From an uncultured Eudoraea sp. (GTDB lineage Bacteria > Bacteroidota > Bacteroidia > Flavobacteriales > Flavobacteriaceae), in assembly GCF_947258925.1 (NCBI RefSeq), contig NZ_CAMYKG010000036.1:29146-93145 (forward strand): DNA of 64,000 bases, given 5' to 3'. Every line of letters begins with the position of its first letter. The stretch's first letter is position 1. This document shows positions 37,601 through 44,223 of the stretch, piece after piece. The notes beneath the pieces were generated by a model, which saw nothing but the letters and a program-made list of their open reading frames with translations, was not told where the DNA came from and ran no database searches. The position numbers were made by a program, and so were the translations under genes.

Positions 37601-38478
37601 CTGACGGCGGAAGCATAGATGTGTTTTCTCTTGAAATCTGCGGGGAAGGGGATTTGAGACCTGATAATGATGAAGATGGGGTGTTTGATGATGGCGATGA
37701 CCTTTGCCTGGGAACACCTCCCGGTACGGAAGTTAATGCAGACGGATGTCCTGTATATCGCTTTCCGACAGATAATTTTAGTCTGGTAATTCAGAGTGAA
37801 TCCTGTATTACGAGTGATGACGGATCATTTGAAATTACTGCCGCTATGTCTATGGATTACACCGTTGATGTTACGGGCAATGGATTGAATGTTACGGAGA
37901 GCTTCACTTTGAGTTATCAATTAGGTAATTTAGCTACCGGCACGTATAACGTGTGTATAAATGGAACAGATGGCACAAATACTTTTGAAGAAATCTGTTT
38001 TGAAGTAATTATAAATGAGCCTGGTCCATTGAATGTGAGTTCTTTGGTCTCTTTGGATGGACAAGAGGCAGTTTTGACTTTATCCGGATCAATTTTGTAC
38101 AATATTGAACTAAATGGAATCCTTATCCAAACAGGGGAGTCTGAACTTATTCTGGATTTGAAGGAGGGTTTAAATACCTTAAAAGTTTCTACTAATTTGC
38201 CTTGTCAGGGCGTGTATGATGAAACTGTCTTCATTCCTGCGGTTCCAATAATATTTCCTAATCCGGTTGTTGAAACACTGAATATATTTTTAGGGTCAAT
38301 TACGGAGATTGTGAATATTACCATTTTTACTTCAGACGGCAGATTTATAAGTAATCAAAGTTTTGATGGGGTTGATGATACCCTTACACTGGACTTTGTA
38401 GGACTCCCTTCAGGCTTGTATTATGTGAATATTGAGGGAGGTGGGATCAAAGGAACCTATAAAATTTTAAAACGATGA
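34693..38478 (+). CDS. Secreted reprolysin-type metalloprotease with P-domain and T9SS sorting domain
   Basis: 1261 residues. A signal peptide (LVLSITIIFLSFYGSGQS) is followed by a propeptide-like region. The catalytic domain carries HELGHQFGANHTW, with zinc ligands His333, His337 and His343, and a downstream Met-turn STIMGYAG. Ig/cadherin-like segments follow (PVINSIGDHIIPKGT; FPDVILQSPSDMETEVSPQQ). A proprotein-convertase P-domain lies at about 844-965 (LQHTFLADLVISLTSPQGT, then SFGEWTLTVFDTAPADGG). The last 70 residues (FPNPVVETLNIFLG to GTYKILKR) are a type A T9SS domain. It is probably a secreted or cell-surface protein degrader. It overlaps the next gene by ATGA. Confidence 0.92.
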   Translation: MMLTKLRLVLSITIIFLSFYGSGQSKYWQQEISANEITSASIAKRDIAKVKIFELDRAYFDEELVSISQPRKRPGIVYFPDVQGKLKGFRISENSVFAPELAKKYPGIKSYSGYSLDGSKDLIRFSVSHKGVQSMIVHAGSDRTTFMEKVSETGSTYVVYDRSLSAKVDNDFICYTQSIIEKNSDDLALKLVDDQVLRKYRIAISATGEYTEFHGGTVVDALAAINATLTRVNQVFETDLGVNLELIGNTDLVIYTDPDTDPYGGNLNSEVQNTLTATIGEANYDVGHLFHEDIDGGNAGFIGSVCIDNQKGSGYAAAENPQGDVYDLDYVAHELGHQFGANHTWSFESEGTQVQAEPGTGSTIMGYAGIIQGQNVAPNGDDYFHYYSIFQIIEYLKTTSCGELTPLTNSPPVINSIGDHIIPKGTAFVLQGNATDPDMGDILTYTWEQIDDGVVTTESFGPDNPSGANFRSLRPTTDPDRYFPKLSEVIQGNLTQTSPVINSAWETVSNVEREMNFALTVRDNAAGGGQVSSELVKLNVINGAGPFVVTSQNLAATYTAGSVQTISWDVANTDRSPINCQEVDIFLSTDGGQSFPIQLAVAVPNDGNQDVIIPGNSTTTARIMVKGADNVFFSINSTDFSIEDSEIVLSFADLEYEVCEPSDLIVPFIYETYLGFSEEVTFSVQGMPAGLTALFTPPTATVNNTPVSIIFSNTDLVIPGTYPVTVTATSPGITKDIPISITINNASFPDVILQSPSDMETEVSPQQLFVWEANEQYSAYDIEIATDVLFTTVVESASDIIFNNYLPQNLEDETTYYWRIKPKNSCGEGTFGAPFSFTTVTISCDMEVANDLPVEISSIGTPLVTSTITILNDLPITDVNVTLELQHTFLADLVISLTSPQGTVVVLTSNSCGELENIDAVFDDDGDPFICSGGNAAISGTVRPLGSLASFNGESSFGEWTLTVFDTAPADGGSIDVFSLEICGEGDLRPDNDEDGVFDDGDDLCLGTPPGTEVNADGCPVYRFPTDNFSLVIQSESCITSDDGSFEITAAMSMDYTVDVTGNGLNVTESFTLSYQLGNLATGTYNVCINGTDGTNTFEEICFEVIINEPGPLNVSSLVSLDGQEAVLTLSGSILYNIELNGILIQTGESELILDLKEGLNTLKVSTNLPCQGVYDETVFIPAVPIIFPNPVVETLNIFLGSITEIVNITIFTSDGRFISNQSFDGVDDTLTLDFVGLPSGLYYVNIEGGGIKGTYKILKR

Positions 38479-39152
38479 GAGTTATTTTAATAGTTTTCAT
38501 TAGCCTGCTGTTTACGGCCTGTAAAAAGGATTCGCCCAAGCCTCCTGAGGCGGCTCTCTTAATTTTTCCTCAGCAAAATTCATTGTGTACTACTGGGGTA
38601 ACTATAACTCCTTCTACCAGCAGGGTTGAATTTGCCTGGCAAACTGCTAATAACACAGAAAATTATGAATTAAGGGTCACTAACCTTAATAGTGGGATTA
38701 CACAAACGGCCAACACACAATTTACCACAGCGGAACTCACAATAGATAAGGGAACTCCATATTCCTGGTCTGTTATTACTAGTAATACCAAAGTACCGGA
38801 AACCAGCTCCAGTACGGTCTGGCAATTTTTCAATGCAGGATCTCAGATCACCCACACGCCTTTTCCCGCACAGATAGTTGGGCCCTTGTCGGGGACCTCC
38901 GTTGTAAGAGATATTAACCAGGAAATTACATTGGAATGGTTGGGTGCGGATGTTGATGATGATATTGTTGGTTATGAAATCTTTGTTGATACTGTATCGC
39001 CTCCTCTTGTATTGGCCGCTTCCCCGGCAGCTACTGTCTCCAGTATTAAGATTAACACCAATTCTGATACCGTCTATTTTTGGAAGGTAATTACCAGGGA
39101 TAATGAGGGTAATAGTTCAGATTCCGGCATTTATTCCTTTAGGGCTCTTTAG
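38475..39152 (+). CDS. Lipoprotein with two fibronectin III-like domains
   Basis: 225 residues. The signal MRVILIVFISLLFTACKKD ends in a lipobox. The body has two Ig/FnIII-like units: about 40-115 (VEFAWQTANNTENYELRVTN to YSWSVITSNT) and about 130-225 (ITLEWLGADVDDDIVGYEIFV to VYFWKVITRDNEGN). Its ATG overlaps the stop of the protease gene by 4 bp, so the two are translated together and possibly act together, for instance in holding or guiding the protease. No catalytic motif is visible. Confidence 0.8.
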   Translation: MRVILIVFISLLFTACKKDSPKPPEAALLIFPQQNSLCTTGVTITPSTSRVEFAWQTANNTENYELRVTNLNSGITQTANTQFTTAELTIDKGTPYSWSVITSNTKVPETSSSTVWQFFNAGSQITHTPFPAQIVGPLSGTSVVRDINQEITLEWLGADVDDDIVGYEIFVDTVSPPLVLAASPAATVSSIKINTNSDTVYFWKVITRDNEGNSSDSGIYSFRAL

Positions 39153-39192
39153 TCCGTAAACTTTTAGAGCCATTAATTATGGACCAGGGGAT

Positions 39193-39822
39193 CTACGTAT
39201 TGTTATACGCATTCATGGTAATCTTCACCCCGGCAAGTACAAATGACTTTATAAGCTCACCAGCCCTTTCCAGGCGTTCCGGCAAAGCACTTCTTTCTTC
39301 ATCATTCCATTTTCCCAGTACATAGTCTACTTGCCTGCCTTTGCTGAATTCAGAGCCTACCCCTACTCGTAATCGGTTGTAATTTACAGTTTGGAGGCTG
39401 TTTTGAATATCTCTGAGGCCATTATGGCCGCCATCGCTTCCTTTTGTTTTTAACCTGAGTGTTCCGAACGGAAGATTGATATCATCTGTAATCACCAGGA
39501 TATTTTCTAAAGGAATTTTCTCTTTATCCATCCAGTATTTTACAGACTTGCCACTGAGATTCATGAAGGTGGAAGGTTTTAAACACAATACACTTCTGCC
39601 TTTAATTTTAAAAGAACCCAAGTCTCCTAATTTATGGGTTTCAAAAGAGAAATTTTGTGTATCAGATAATTTGTCAAGTACCAAGAAACCAACATTATGC
39701 CTGGTGTCTTCATATTCTTTACCTATGTTTCCCAGACCTATTACCAGGTACTTTTTCATAGCATCTGTTTCTTCTAAAAGTTGTTTTTCTTTTAAAAAAA
39801 GAAATTCAAAAAATTTTCTCAT
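39193..39822 (-). CDS. pth: Peptidyl-tRNA hydrolase
   Basis: Recycles tRNA from peptidyl-tRNA dropped by stalled ribosomes. 209 residues. The core begins at an internal ATG (39759) with [25 protein letters not shown], which holds the catalytic His of the TRHN motif. [12 protein letters not shown] near residue 85, [27 protein letters not shown] near 115 and [10 protein letters not shown] follow. The 21-residue N-terminal extension ([14 protein letters not shown]) from the ATG at 39822 is of a kind seen in other flavobacterial annotations; either start is possible. It follows rplY with a terminator between. Confidence 0.95.
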   Translation of the reverse strand: MRKFFEFLFLKEKQLLEETDAMKKYLVIGLGNIGKEYEDTRHNVGFLVLDKLSDTQNFSFETHKLGDLGSFKIKGRSVLCLKPSTFMNLSGKSVKYWMDKEKIPLENILVITDDINLPFGTLRLKTKGSDGGHNGLRDIQNSLQTVNYNRLRVGVGSEFSKGRQVDYVLGKWNDEERSALPERLERAGELIKSFVLAGVKITMNAYNNT

Positions 39823-39851
39823 ACCCTTTGATGGTCAACGGGTAAAAATAC

Positions 39852-39893
39852 AAAAGCATCCTGAATCCTGATATATCCGGATAGGATGCTTTT
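39852..39893 (-). terminator. Terminator of the prs-rplY unit
   Basis: AAAAGCATCCT (39852-39862) pairs perfectly with AGGATGCTTTT (39883-39893), 11 bp with a 20-nt loop. On the minus strand it is followed by TTTTGTATTTTT. It lies 22 bp past the rplY stop. Confidence 0.8.
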
Positions 39894-39914
39894 ATGAATT
39901 AGTACTAATCTTAT

Positions 39915-40565
39915 TTATTCAGCACCTTCTGCAGGAGTTTTACCTCCTTCAGCAGCGGCACCTTCAGCACCTTCAGCACCTTCTGCTCCTTCAGCACCTT
40001 CTGCTCCTTCAACACCTTCTTCTAATCCTTCTTCATCTTCAAGTTCTTCTTCTATGGCTGCACGGGCAGTTTTAACCTGTACTACAACAGTAGAATCGGG
40101 TTGAAGAATAGTAAAATCATCACTTAACAATGACTCTACCAGAATGTTGTCTCCAATTTTTAGAGAATTGATATCTATATCAAAGAAATCGGGCAGGTTG
40201 TCCGGTAACGCTTTGATAGTTAGTTTTCTATTTCTGAATAACAGACGACCTCCATTTCTTACACCCGGAGAATTTCCTTGTAAACGTACGGGAATATCCA
40301 TTGTAACTTCCTTGTCGTCAAACAGTTGGTAAAAATCTATATGTAAAATTTTATCGGTCACAGGATGAAACTGTATATCCTGCAATACTGCTTTCACCTT
40401 TTCACCTTTATCCAAATCAACCTTCACTGTGTGGGCTTTTGGAGTGTACACTAGTTTTTGGAATGCTAATTCATCCGCTGAAAAGTGTAATGGTTTCTCC
40501 CCTCCGTATACCACGCAAGGAACCTTTCCAGCATTACGTAGGGCCTTCGTTGCCTTTTTGCCCAC
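39915..40565 (-). CDS. rplY: 50S ribosomal protein L25 (TL5/CTC type), N-terminus missing
   Basis: Binds 5S rRNA. From the GTG at 40563-40565 the frame reads [22 protein letters not shown], which in the family is preceded by about 14 residues of the MKSITI...RES type. Those residues are not encoded here: the same frame upstream reads LIIDNS after a TAA, with no ATG, and no other frame restores them. The rest is complete: [23 protein letters not shown] and a CTC beta-domain ([18 protein letters not shown]). The Glu-rich tail ends in [10 protein letters not shown] repeats. It lies 25 bp after prs. The gene looks 5'-truncated, or it uses GTG as a new start. Confidence 0.85.
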   Translation of the reverse strand: MGKKATKALRNAGKVPCVVYGGEKPLHFSADELAFQKLVYTPKAHTVKVDLDKGEKVKAVLQDIQFHPVTDKILHIDFYQLFDDKEVTMDIPVRLQGNSPGVRNGGRLLFRNRKLTIKALPDNLPDFFDIDINSLKIGDNILVESLLSDDFTILQPDSTVVVQVKTARAAIEEELEDEEGLEEGVEGAEGAEGAEGAEGAEGAAAEGGKTPAEGAE

Positions 40566-40590
40566 GCTATTATCTATGATTAATTAATAT

Positions 40591-41532
40591 TTACATTAAA
40601 AATTTTGAAGCAATTGAAGTATTATGATGAACTCTATGCATAACGTCAGCAAAAAGGTCGGCGCAACTTAACACCCTAATTTTTCCACTTTCTTTTTTGA
40701 TAGGAATAGAATCTGTTACGATTAATTCTAACAATTGCGAATTTTCTATTTTTTCATAGGCTTTGCCCGATAACAAAGCATGGGTGGTTATAGCCCTGAC
40801 ACTTTTTGCACCGCGTTCCATCATTAGATCAGCGGCTTTTGCCAAAGTACCGGCAGTATCTACGAGGTCATCAACCAAGACTACATTTTTATCCTGTACA
40901 TCGCCAATGAGTTCCATGTGTGAAATTATATTGGCTTTTGCCCTTTGTTTATAGCAGATTACCACGTCAGATTCCAGTGCTTTAGAATACGCATAGGCCC
41001 TTTTTGAACCTCCCATATCGGGAGAAGCGATGGTAAGGTTATCTAAATTAAGGCTTCTCAAATAGGGAAGGAATAAGGTAGAAGCGAATAAATGATCCAC
41101 GGGTTTTTCAAAAAAGCCCTGAATTTGATCTGCATGAAGGTCCATTGTAATTATCCTCGTTGCCCCTGCAGTTTCCAACATTTTGGCTATTAGCTTAGCT
41201 GCTATTGGCACCCTTGGTTTATCCTTCCTGTCCTGACGGGCCCAACCATAATAAGGAATAACAGCGGTAATATGCCTTGCAGATGCGCGCTTTGCAGCAT
41301 CCAGCATAAGCAGCATTTCCATAAGGTTCTCAGAACTTGGGTTGGTAGATCCAATAACAAAAATTCTTGTCCCGCGAATAGATTCTTCGAACGAAGGCTG
41401 AAATTCTCCATCGCTGAAATGTGAAAACAAAACATTACCCAATTCTGCCCCATAAGACTTGGCGATTTTTTTACCTAATTCCATACTTTGTGTACAGGCA
41501 AAAATTTTGGGTTCGGGCACTTGATAAGCCAT
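40591..41532 (-). CDS. prs: Ribose-phosphate pyrophosphokinase
   Basis: Makes PRPP for nucleotide, histidine and tryptophan synthesis. 313 residues. Visible motifs: FSDGEFQPSFEESIRGTRIFVIGST near residue 40, YYGWARQDRKDKPRVPI near 95, the metal site TMDLHADQIQGFF near 128, PDMGGSKRAYAYSK near 170 and the PRPP loop VLVDDLVDTAGTLAKAADLM near 217. The start ATG at 41532 is well supported. It is the first gene of a unit with rplY; the pair is common in Bacteroidota. A TAAATTTG box lies 53 bp upstream. Confidence 0.97.
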   Translation of the reverse strand: MAYQVPEPKIFACTQSMELGKKIAKSYGAELGNVLFSHFSDGEFQPSFEESIRGTRIFVIGSTNPSSENLMEMLLMLDAAKRASARHITAVIPYYGWARQDRKDKPRVPIAAKLIAKMLETAGATRIITMDLHADQIQGFFEKPVDHLFASTLFLPYLRSLNLDNLTIASPDMGGSKRAYAYSKALESDVVICYKQRAKANIISHMELIGDVQDKNVVLVDDLVDTAGTLAKAADLMMERGAKSVRAITTHALLSGKAYEKIENSQLLELIVTDSIPIKKESGKIRVLSCADLFADVMHRVHHNTSIASKFLM

Positions 41533-41584
41533 ACTTAATCTCTTGTTTTCTAGTTTCTTAAATCCCCTTATTCTTAAGGAGGTG

Positions 41585-41592
41585 CAAATTTA
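41585..41592 (-). promoter_or_regulatory. Candidate -7 box of prs-rplY
   Basis: Minus-strand TAAATTTG is a perfect match to TAnnTTTG, 52 bp before the prs start. A clear -33 TTG is not present at the standard distance. Confidence 0.45.
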
Positions 41593-41638
41593 AAAATTTA
41601 TTTGGGTTGCTAAAGGATAAATGTGGGTTATTTTAGTT

Positions 41639-41666
41639 TTGAGAACGAAATTATTTTTTAGCTTTG
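41639..41666 (+). promoter_or_regulatory. Promoter of the tRNA-Leu gene
   Basis: TTG (41639-41641) is followed after 17 bp by TAGCTTTG (41659-41666), a perfect TAnnTTTG -7 box. The tRNA begins 10 bp later, right for initiation a few bases before the mature 5' end. This is the best promoter match in the window. Confidence 0.65.
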
Positions 41667-41676
41667 CAATCCCATT

Positions 41677-41758
41677 GCCTCGGTGGCGGAACTGGTAGAC
41701 GCGCTGGATTCAAAATCCAGTGTCTTCGGACGTGTGGGTTCGATTCCCACCCGAGGTA
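41677..41758 (+). tRNA. tRNA-Leu (anticodon CAA)
   Basis: 82 nt. The acceptor stem pairs GCCTCGG with CCGAGGT (one G-U), and the D-stem is GCG/CGC. The anticodon stem CTGGA/TCCAG holds the loop TTCAAAA, giving anticodon CAA, which reads UUG codons. A long variable arm (GTC TTCG GAC) marks a class II tRNA. The T-arm is GTGGG-TTCGATT-CCCAC. The discriminator is A and CCA is not encoded. It has its own promoter and terminator. Its last 14 bases plus one recur 149 bp downstream. Confidence 0.95.
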
Positions 41759-41786
41759 CGGATAAACCACGATAAAGTGGAAATTC

Positions 41787-41819
41787 AAGCGAGTTTCATA
41801 AAAGAAGCTCGCTTTTTTT
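41787..41819 (+). terminator. Terminator downstream of tRNA-Leu
   Basis: An 11-bp stem (AAGCGAGTTTC with GAAGCTCGCTT, one G-T pair) and loop ATAAAA, followed by a run of T. It lies 28 bp after the tRNA. Confidence 0.8.
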
Positions 41820-41893
41820 ATGAAGTGATGCGTTTTGTTTCCTATTGTGGTTTTCAAAACAACCTTTAAGGGAAGAATTGCAATGGAATTCAA

Positions 41894-41908
41894 TCCCACC
41901 CGAGGTAC
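41894..41908 (+). repeat. Duplicated 3' end of tRNA-Leu (att-like remnant)
   Basis: The 15 bases TCCCACCCGAGGTAC are identical to 41745-41759, the 3' T-stem and acceptor strand of the tRNA. The preceding bases TTCAA still resemble the TTCGAT of the T-loop. The copy is followed at once by a second terminator. It could be an old attachment site left by an integrative element, or the remains of a deleted second tRNA-Leu copy. There is no integrase gene nearby. Confidence 0.7.
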
Positions 41909-41910
41909 AA

Positions 41911-41936
41911 AACCTCCAGGATTTCCTGGAGGGTTT
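41911..41936 (+). terminator. Second terminator behind the tRNA 3'-end copy
   Basis: AACCTCCAGG pairs with CCTGGAGGgTT around ATTT, followed by TTTTATT. It comes directly after the duplicated tRNA end. Of the rest of 41533-42993, only this block, the tRNA and the small genes below show structure; 41937-42152 holds nothing I recognise. Confidence 0.75.
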
Positions 41937-42152
41937 TATTATCATTCTTCTCATTGGACCCTGTTGGTCGGTTTTATTCTGCTGTTCATCCAAAAGATAC
42001 AATAAAGCAAAATTCCATAAACCGCAGCTTTTATCGCTTTGCGCTGGTAAGCTTCCATTTTAGCAAATTAATGTGCTTTTAAGCCGGAATTTGAAATAGA
42101 AGTTGATTAAAGTTGCATTTTGACACCATATTAATTTTTTAAGATTTGGGAT

Positions 42153-42323
42153 ATGAAAACAGTTTTACTTATTAGGGAAGTCTATTTGGAAGGCTTCAGG
42201 AATTTGGGGCATTTTATTGTGCAGAAGTATTTTAAGGCTTTTGCCTGGTTTAGTTTTATTATGTTTTTTGTGGTCCTTTATGCCTTTATTTTCAGGGTGT
42301 ATACAGGATTCGCATTTGATTAA
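42153..42323 (+). CDS. Membrane microprotein, 56 aa (paralogue A)
   Basis: Starts MKTVLLIREVYLEGFRNLGH, then a central hydrophobic segment (AWFSFIMFFVVLYAFIFRV) and ends TGFAFD. The N-terminal 30 residues are an amphipathic, basic helix; one membrane helix follows. It is 40/56 identical to the product of 42727-42897. Changes between the two genes fall often in third codon positions, so both are real coding genes under selection. It resembles short membrane proteins common in Flavobacteriaceae genomes, whose function is not known to me. The 36-aa gene starts 23 bp later. Confidence 0.8.
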   Translation: MKTVLLIREVYLEGFRNLGHFIVQKYFKAFAWFSFIMFFVVLYAFIFRVYTGFAFD

Positions 42324-42346
42324 TTATTAATTTAAAATAAAAAACT

Positions 42347-42457
42347 ATGGCTCAAAGACATAAAGGATATAGTTTGATCGATTTTCTAATAGCCGCAGGA
42401 TGTTTATTCATTTCTGTGATGATGTTTATGATTATGACGGCTGCAGGAGTCCAATAA
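42347..42457 (+). CDS. Membrane microprotein, 36 aa, prepilin-like N-terminus
   Basis: MAQRHKGYSLIDFLIAAG followed by a hydrophobic helix (CLFISVMMFMIMTAAG) and VQ. The KGYSLIDFLIA stretch looks like the KGFTLIELLIA cleavage and helix region of type IV prepilins, but there is no globular domain. The ATG sits behind an A-rich leader (AAAATAAAAAAC), usual for this group. It lies between two paralogous 56-aa genes and before a strong terminator, so it probably shares a transcript with the first. Coding status rests on context and composition only. Confidence 0.5.
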   Translation: MAQRHKGYSLIDFLIAAGCLFISVMMFMIMTAAGVQ

Positions 42458-42532
42458 AGAAGTTGTGAGTACCCATCTTTGCTTATCATAGCTTTGGTGG
42501 AATAAAAATAACCAACCTAGATGATGATTAAT

Positions 42533-42564
42533 CCCTGTGAGGTATACCCTTACAGGGGTTTTTT
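42533..42564 (+). terminator. Terminator of the microprotein transcript
   Basis: CCCTGTGAGG pairs with CCTTACAGGG (10 bp, one G-T) around a 5-nt loop, followed by TTTTTT. It lies 76 bp after the 36-aa gene. Confidence 0.8.
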
Positions 42565-42726
42565 GTTGCTACTTCCCATCCTTCCTGCTTAATCTCTATT
42601 CAAAGGTTCCTGTGCGGAAATTGTGCATTTTATCCGGGAATTCTGCTGTCTTGACTAAAAGAATGAAGAAAACCTAAACTTAGAACGGATTTTGGAGTCT
42701 TATAAGTGAATTCTAAAATTAGTGTT

Positions 42727-42897
42727 ATGAAAACTATAAGTTTACTCAAGGAAATTTATTTGGAAGGATTCAGGAATATAGGAACCCTTATAGTAAGAAA
42801 CTATTTTAAACTTTTTGCATGGTTTTGCTTTGCAATGTTCTTGGTTGCACTCTATGCATTTATCTTTAGGGTGACTACAGGATTCGCTTTTGACTAG
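42727..42897 (+). CDS. Membrane microprotein, 56 aa (paralogue B)
   Basis: MKTISLLKEIYLEGFRNIGT at the N-terminus, membrane segment AWFCFAMFLVALYAFIFRV, and the same TGFAFD end as paralogue A. The frame opens at 42706, but the ATG at 42727 aligns exactly with paralogue A. It follows the terminator of the first unit and precedes dinB by about 100 bp, so it may have its own promoter in 42565-42726. Function unknown. The conserved YLEGFRN and the aromatic FRVxTGFAFD tail are probably the working parts. Confidence 0.8.
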   Translation: MKTISLLKEIYLEGFRNIGTLIVRNYFKLFAWFCFAMFLVALYAFIFRVTTGFAFD

Positions 42898-42973
42898 CAC
42901 CTGCATAAATTCTGCTAAAAACAGATAAAAAAATATGGAAAAAATCCAAAAAATAGGAAATATTCCATAAATT

Positions 42974-42993
42974 AGCTGTCCTTTTAGACAGTT
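42974..42993 (+). promoter_or_regulatory. Inverted repeat touching the dinB start codon
   Basis: AGCTGTC (42974-42980) pairs with GACAGTT (42987-42993) around a 6-nt loop, 7 bp with one G-T pair. The right arm ends exactly before the ATG. It may be a repressor operator or an mRNA hairpin that limits initiation. Confidence 0.45.
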
Positions 42994-44208
42994 ATGCAAA
43001 AGACCATTCTTCATCTGGATCTGGATACCTTTTTTGTATCCGTAGAACGACTCATTAATTCCGAGTTGCAGAACAAACCCTTACTGGTTGGTGGTACCAG
43101 CGACAGAGGAGTAGTGGCTGCCTGCAGCTACGAGACCCGGGGTTTTGGCATACATTCCGGGATGCCCATGAAAATGGCGCGGGAACTCTGCCCCGAAGCC
43201 GTTGTTATCCGGGGTAATGCAGGCACCTATAGCAAGCACTCAGATCTGGTTACTGAAATTATCAAAGGACAAGTGCCTGTTTTTGAGAAATCGAGTATAG
43301 ATGAGTTTTACGCAGACCTTTCCGGAATGGACCGCTTCTTTGGTTGCTACCACTACGCTTCCGAATTACGAAAAATGATCATTAAAGAAACCGGGCTTCC
43401 CATTTCCTTTGGGTTGTCTGTAAATAAAGTAGTCTCTAAAGTAGCTACCAATGAGGCCAAACCCAACAACCAGCTGAAAGTAGATTTTGGCTATGAAAAA
43501 CCTTTTCTGGCTCCGCTCTCTATTAAAAAAATCCCCATGGTGGGCGACAAGACCTACCAGACGCTCAGAAACCTGGGGCTTAGAAAAGTAAAAACCGTAC
43601 AGGAAATGCCTATGGACCTTATGCGACGAGTGCTCGGAGCCAACGGTGCTGTCATCTGGAAACGGGCCAACGGCGTAGACAACTCCCCTGTGATCCCCTT
43701 TTGTGATCGTAAATCCATTTCTACAGAACGCACCTTTGACCGGGATACCATAGATGTCAGCAGGCTGAAAGGCATCCTTATAGCCATGACAGAGAACCTT
43801 GCCTACCAGCTCCGCAGAGGAGAAAAGCTTACCGCCTGCATTGCTGTCAAGATCAGGTACTCAGATTTTAACACTTATTCCAAACAAGTCCGCATCCCCT
43901 ACACCAGTGCAGACCATATTTTGATTCCCAAAATTCTGGAACTGTTCAGAATCCTGTATAACAGGCGTTTGCTGGTGAGGCTTATAGGTATCCGCTTTAG
44001 CCATCTGGTACCAGGCAATTACCAGATTAACCTGTTTGAAGATACCGAAGAAGCCCTGAACCTCTATGCTGCAATGGATAACATCCGGGAGCGCTTTGGC
44101 GATAAAAGCGTGCTACGAGCCTCGGGCCTTGGCGCCAAAACCATTGGCAGAATGCACAATCCCTTTAACGGCCAGCCCCCTATAGTGCTGGCGCATAGAA
44201 AACAGTGA
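42994..44208 (+). CDS. dinB: Y-family DNA polymerase (Pol IV, DinB-like)
   Basis: 404 residues; copies damaged DNA with low fidelity. The catalytic acidic residues are in HLDLDTFFVSVE (residues 7-18) and KSSIDEFYADLSG near 100, with ACSYETRGFGIHSGMPM near 50. A helix-hairpin-helix IKKIPMVGDKTYQTLRNLG lies near 180, and the little-finger domain (ISTERTFDRDTIDV on) follows. It is paired with the dnaE-type gene, an arrangement like the ImuB-DnaE2 mutasome cassette, though no imuA is present. The G+C of this pair looks higher than that of the flanking genes, which may point to transfer. Confidence 0.93.
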   Translation: MQKTILHLDLDTFFVSVERLINSELQNKPLLVGGTSDRGVVAACSYETRGFGIHSGMPMKMARELCPEAVVIRGNAGTYSKHSDLVTEIIKGQVPVFEKSSIDEFYADLSGMDRFFGCYHYASELRKMIIKETGLPISFGLSVNKVVSKVATNEAKPNNQLKVDFGYEKPFLAPLSIKKIPMVGDKTYQTLRNLGLRKVKTVQEMPMDLMRRVLGANGAVIWKRANGVDNSPVIPFCDRKSISTERTFDRDTIDVSRLKGILIAMTENLAYQLRRGEKLTACIAVKIRYSDFNTYSKQVRIPYTSADHILIPKILELFRILYNRRLLVRLIGIRFSHLVPGNYQINLFEDTEEALNLYAAMDNIRERFGDKSVLRASGLGAKTIGRMHNPFNGQPPIVLAHRKQ

Positions 44209-44223
44209 AATCCACCTTCGCTC

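Noticed and set aside
37140..37616. Minus-strand open frame of 158 residues inside the protease gene
   Set aside because: Antisense of the P-domain; composition and position indicate a shadow frame.
39960..40030. Repeated CACCTTCTGCTCCTTCAG-type units at the L25 end
   Set aside because: They encode the GAEGAEG tail of L25 in frame; low-complexity coding sequence rather than a separate repeat element.
41651..42063. Open frames of 68-82 residues around the tRNA and terminators
   Set aside because: They cross the tRNA-Leu gene and two hairpin terminators and have no protein-like pattern.
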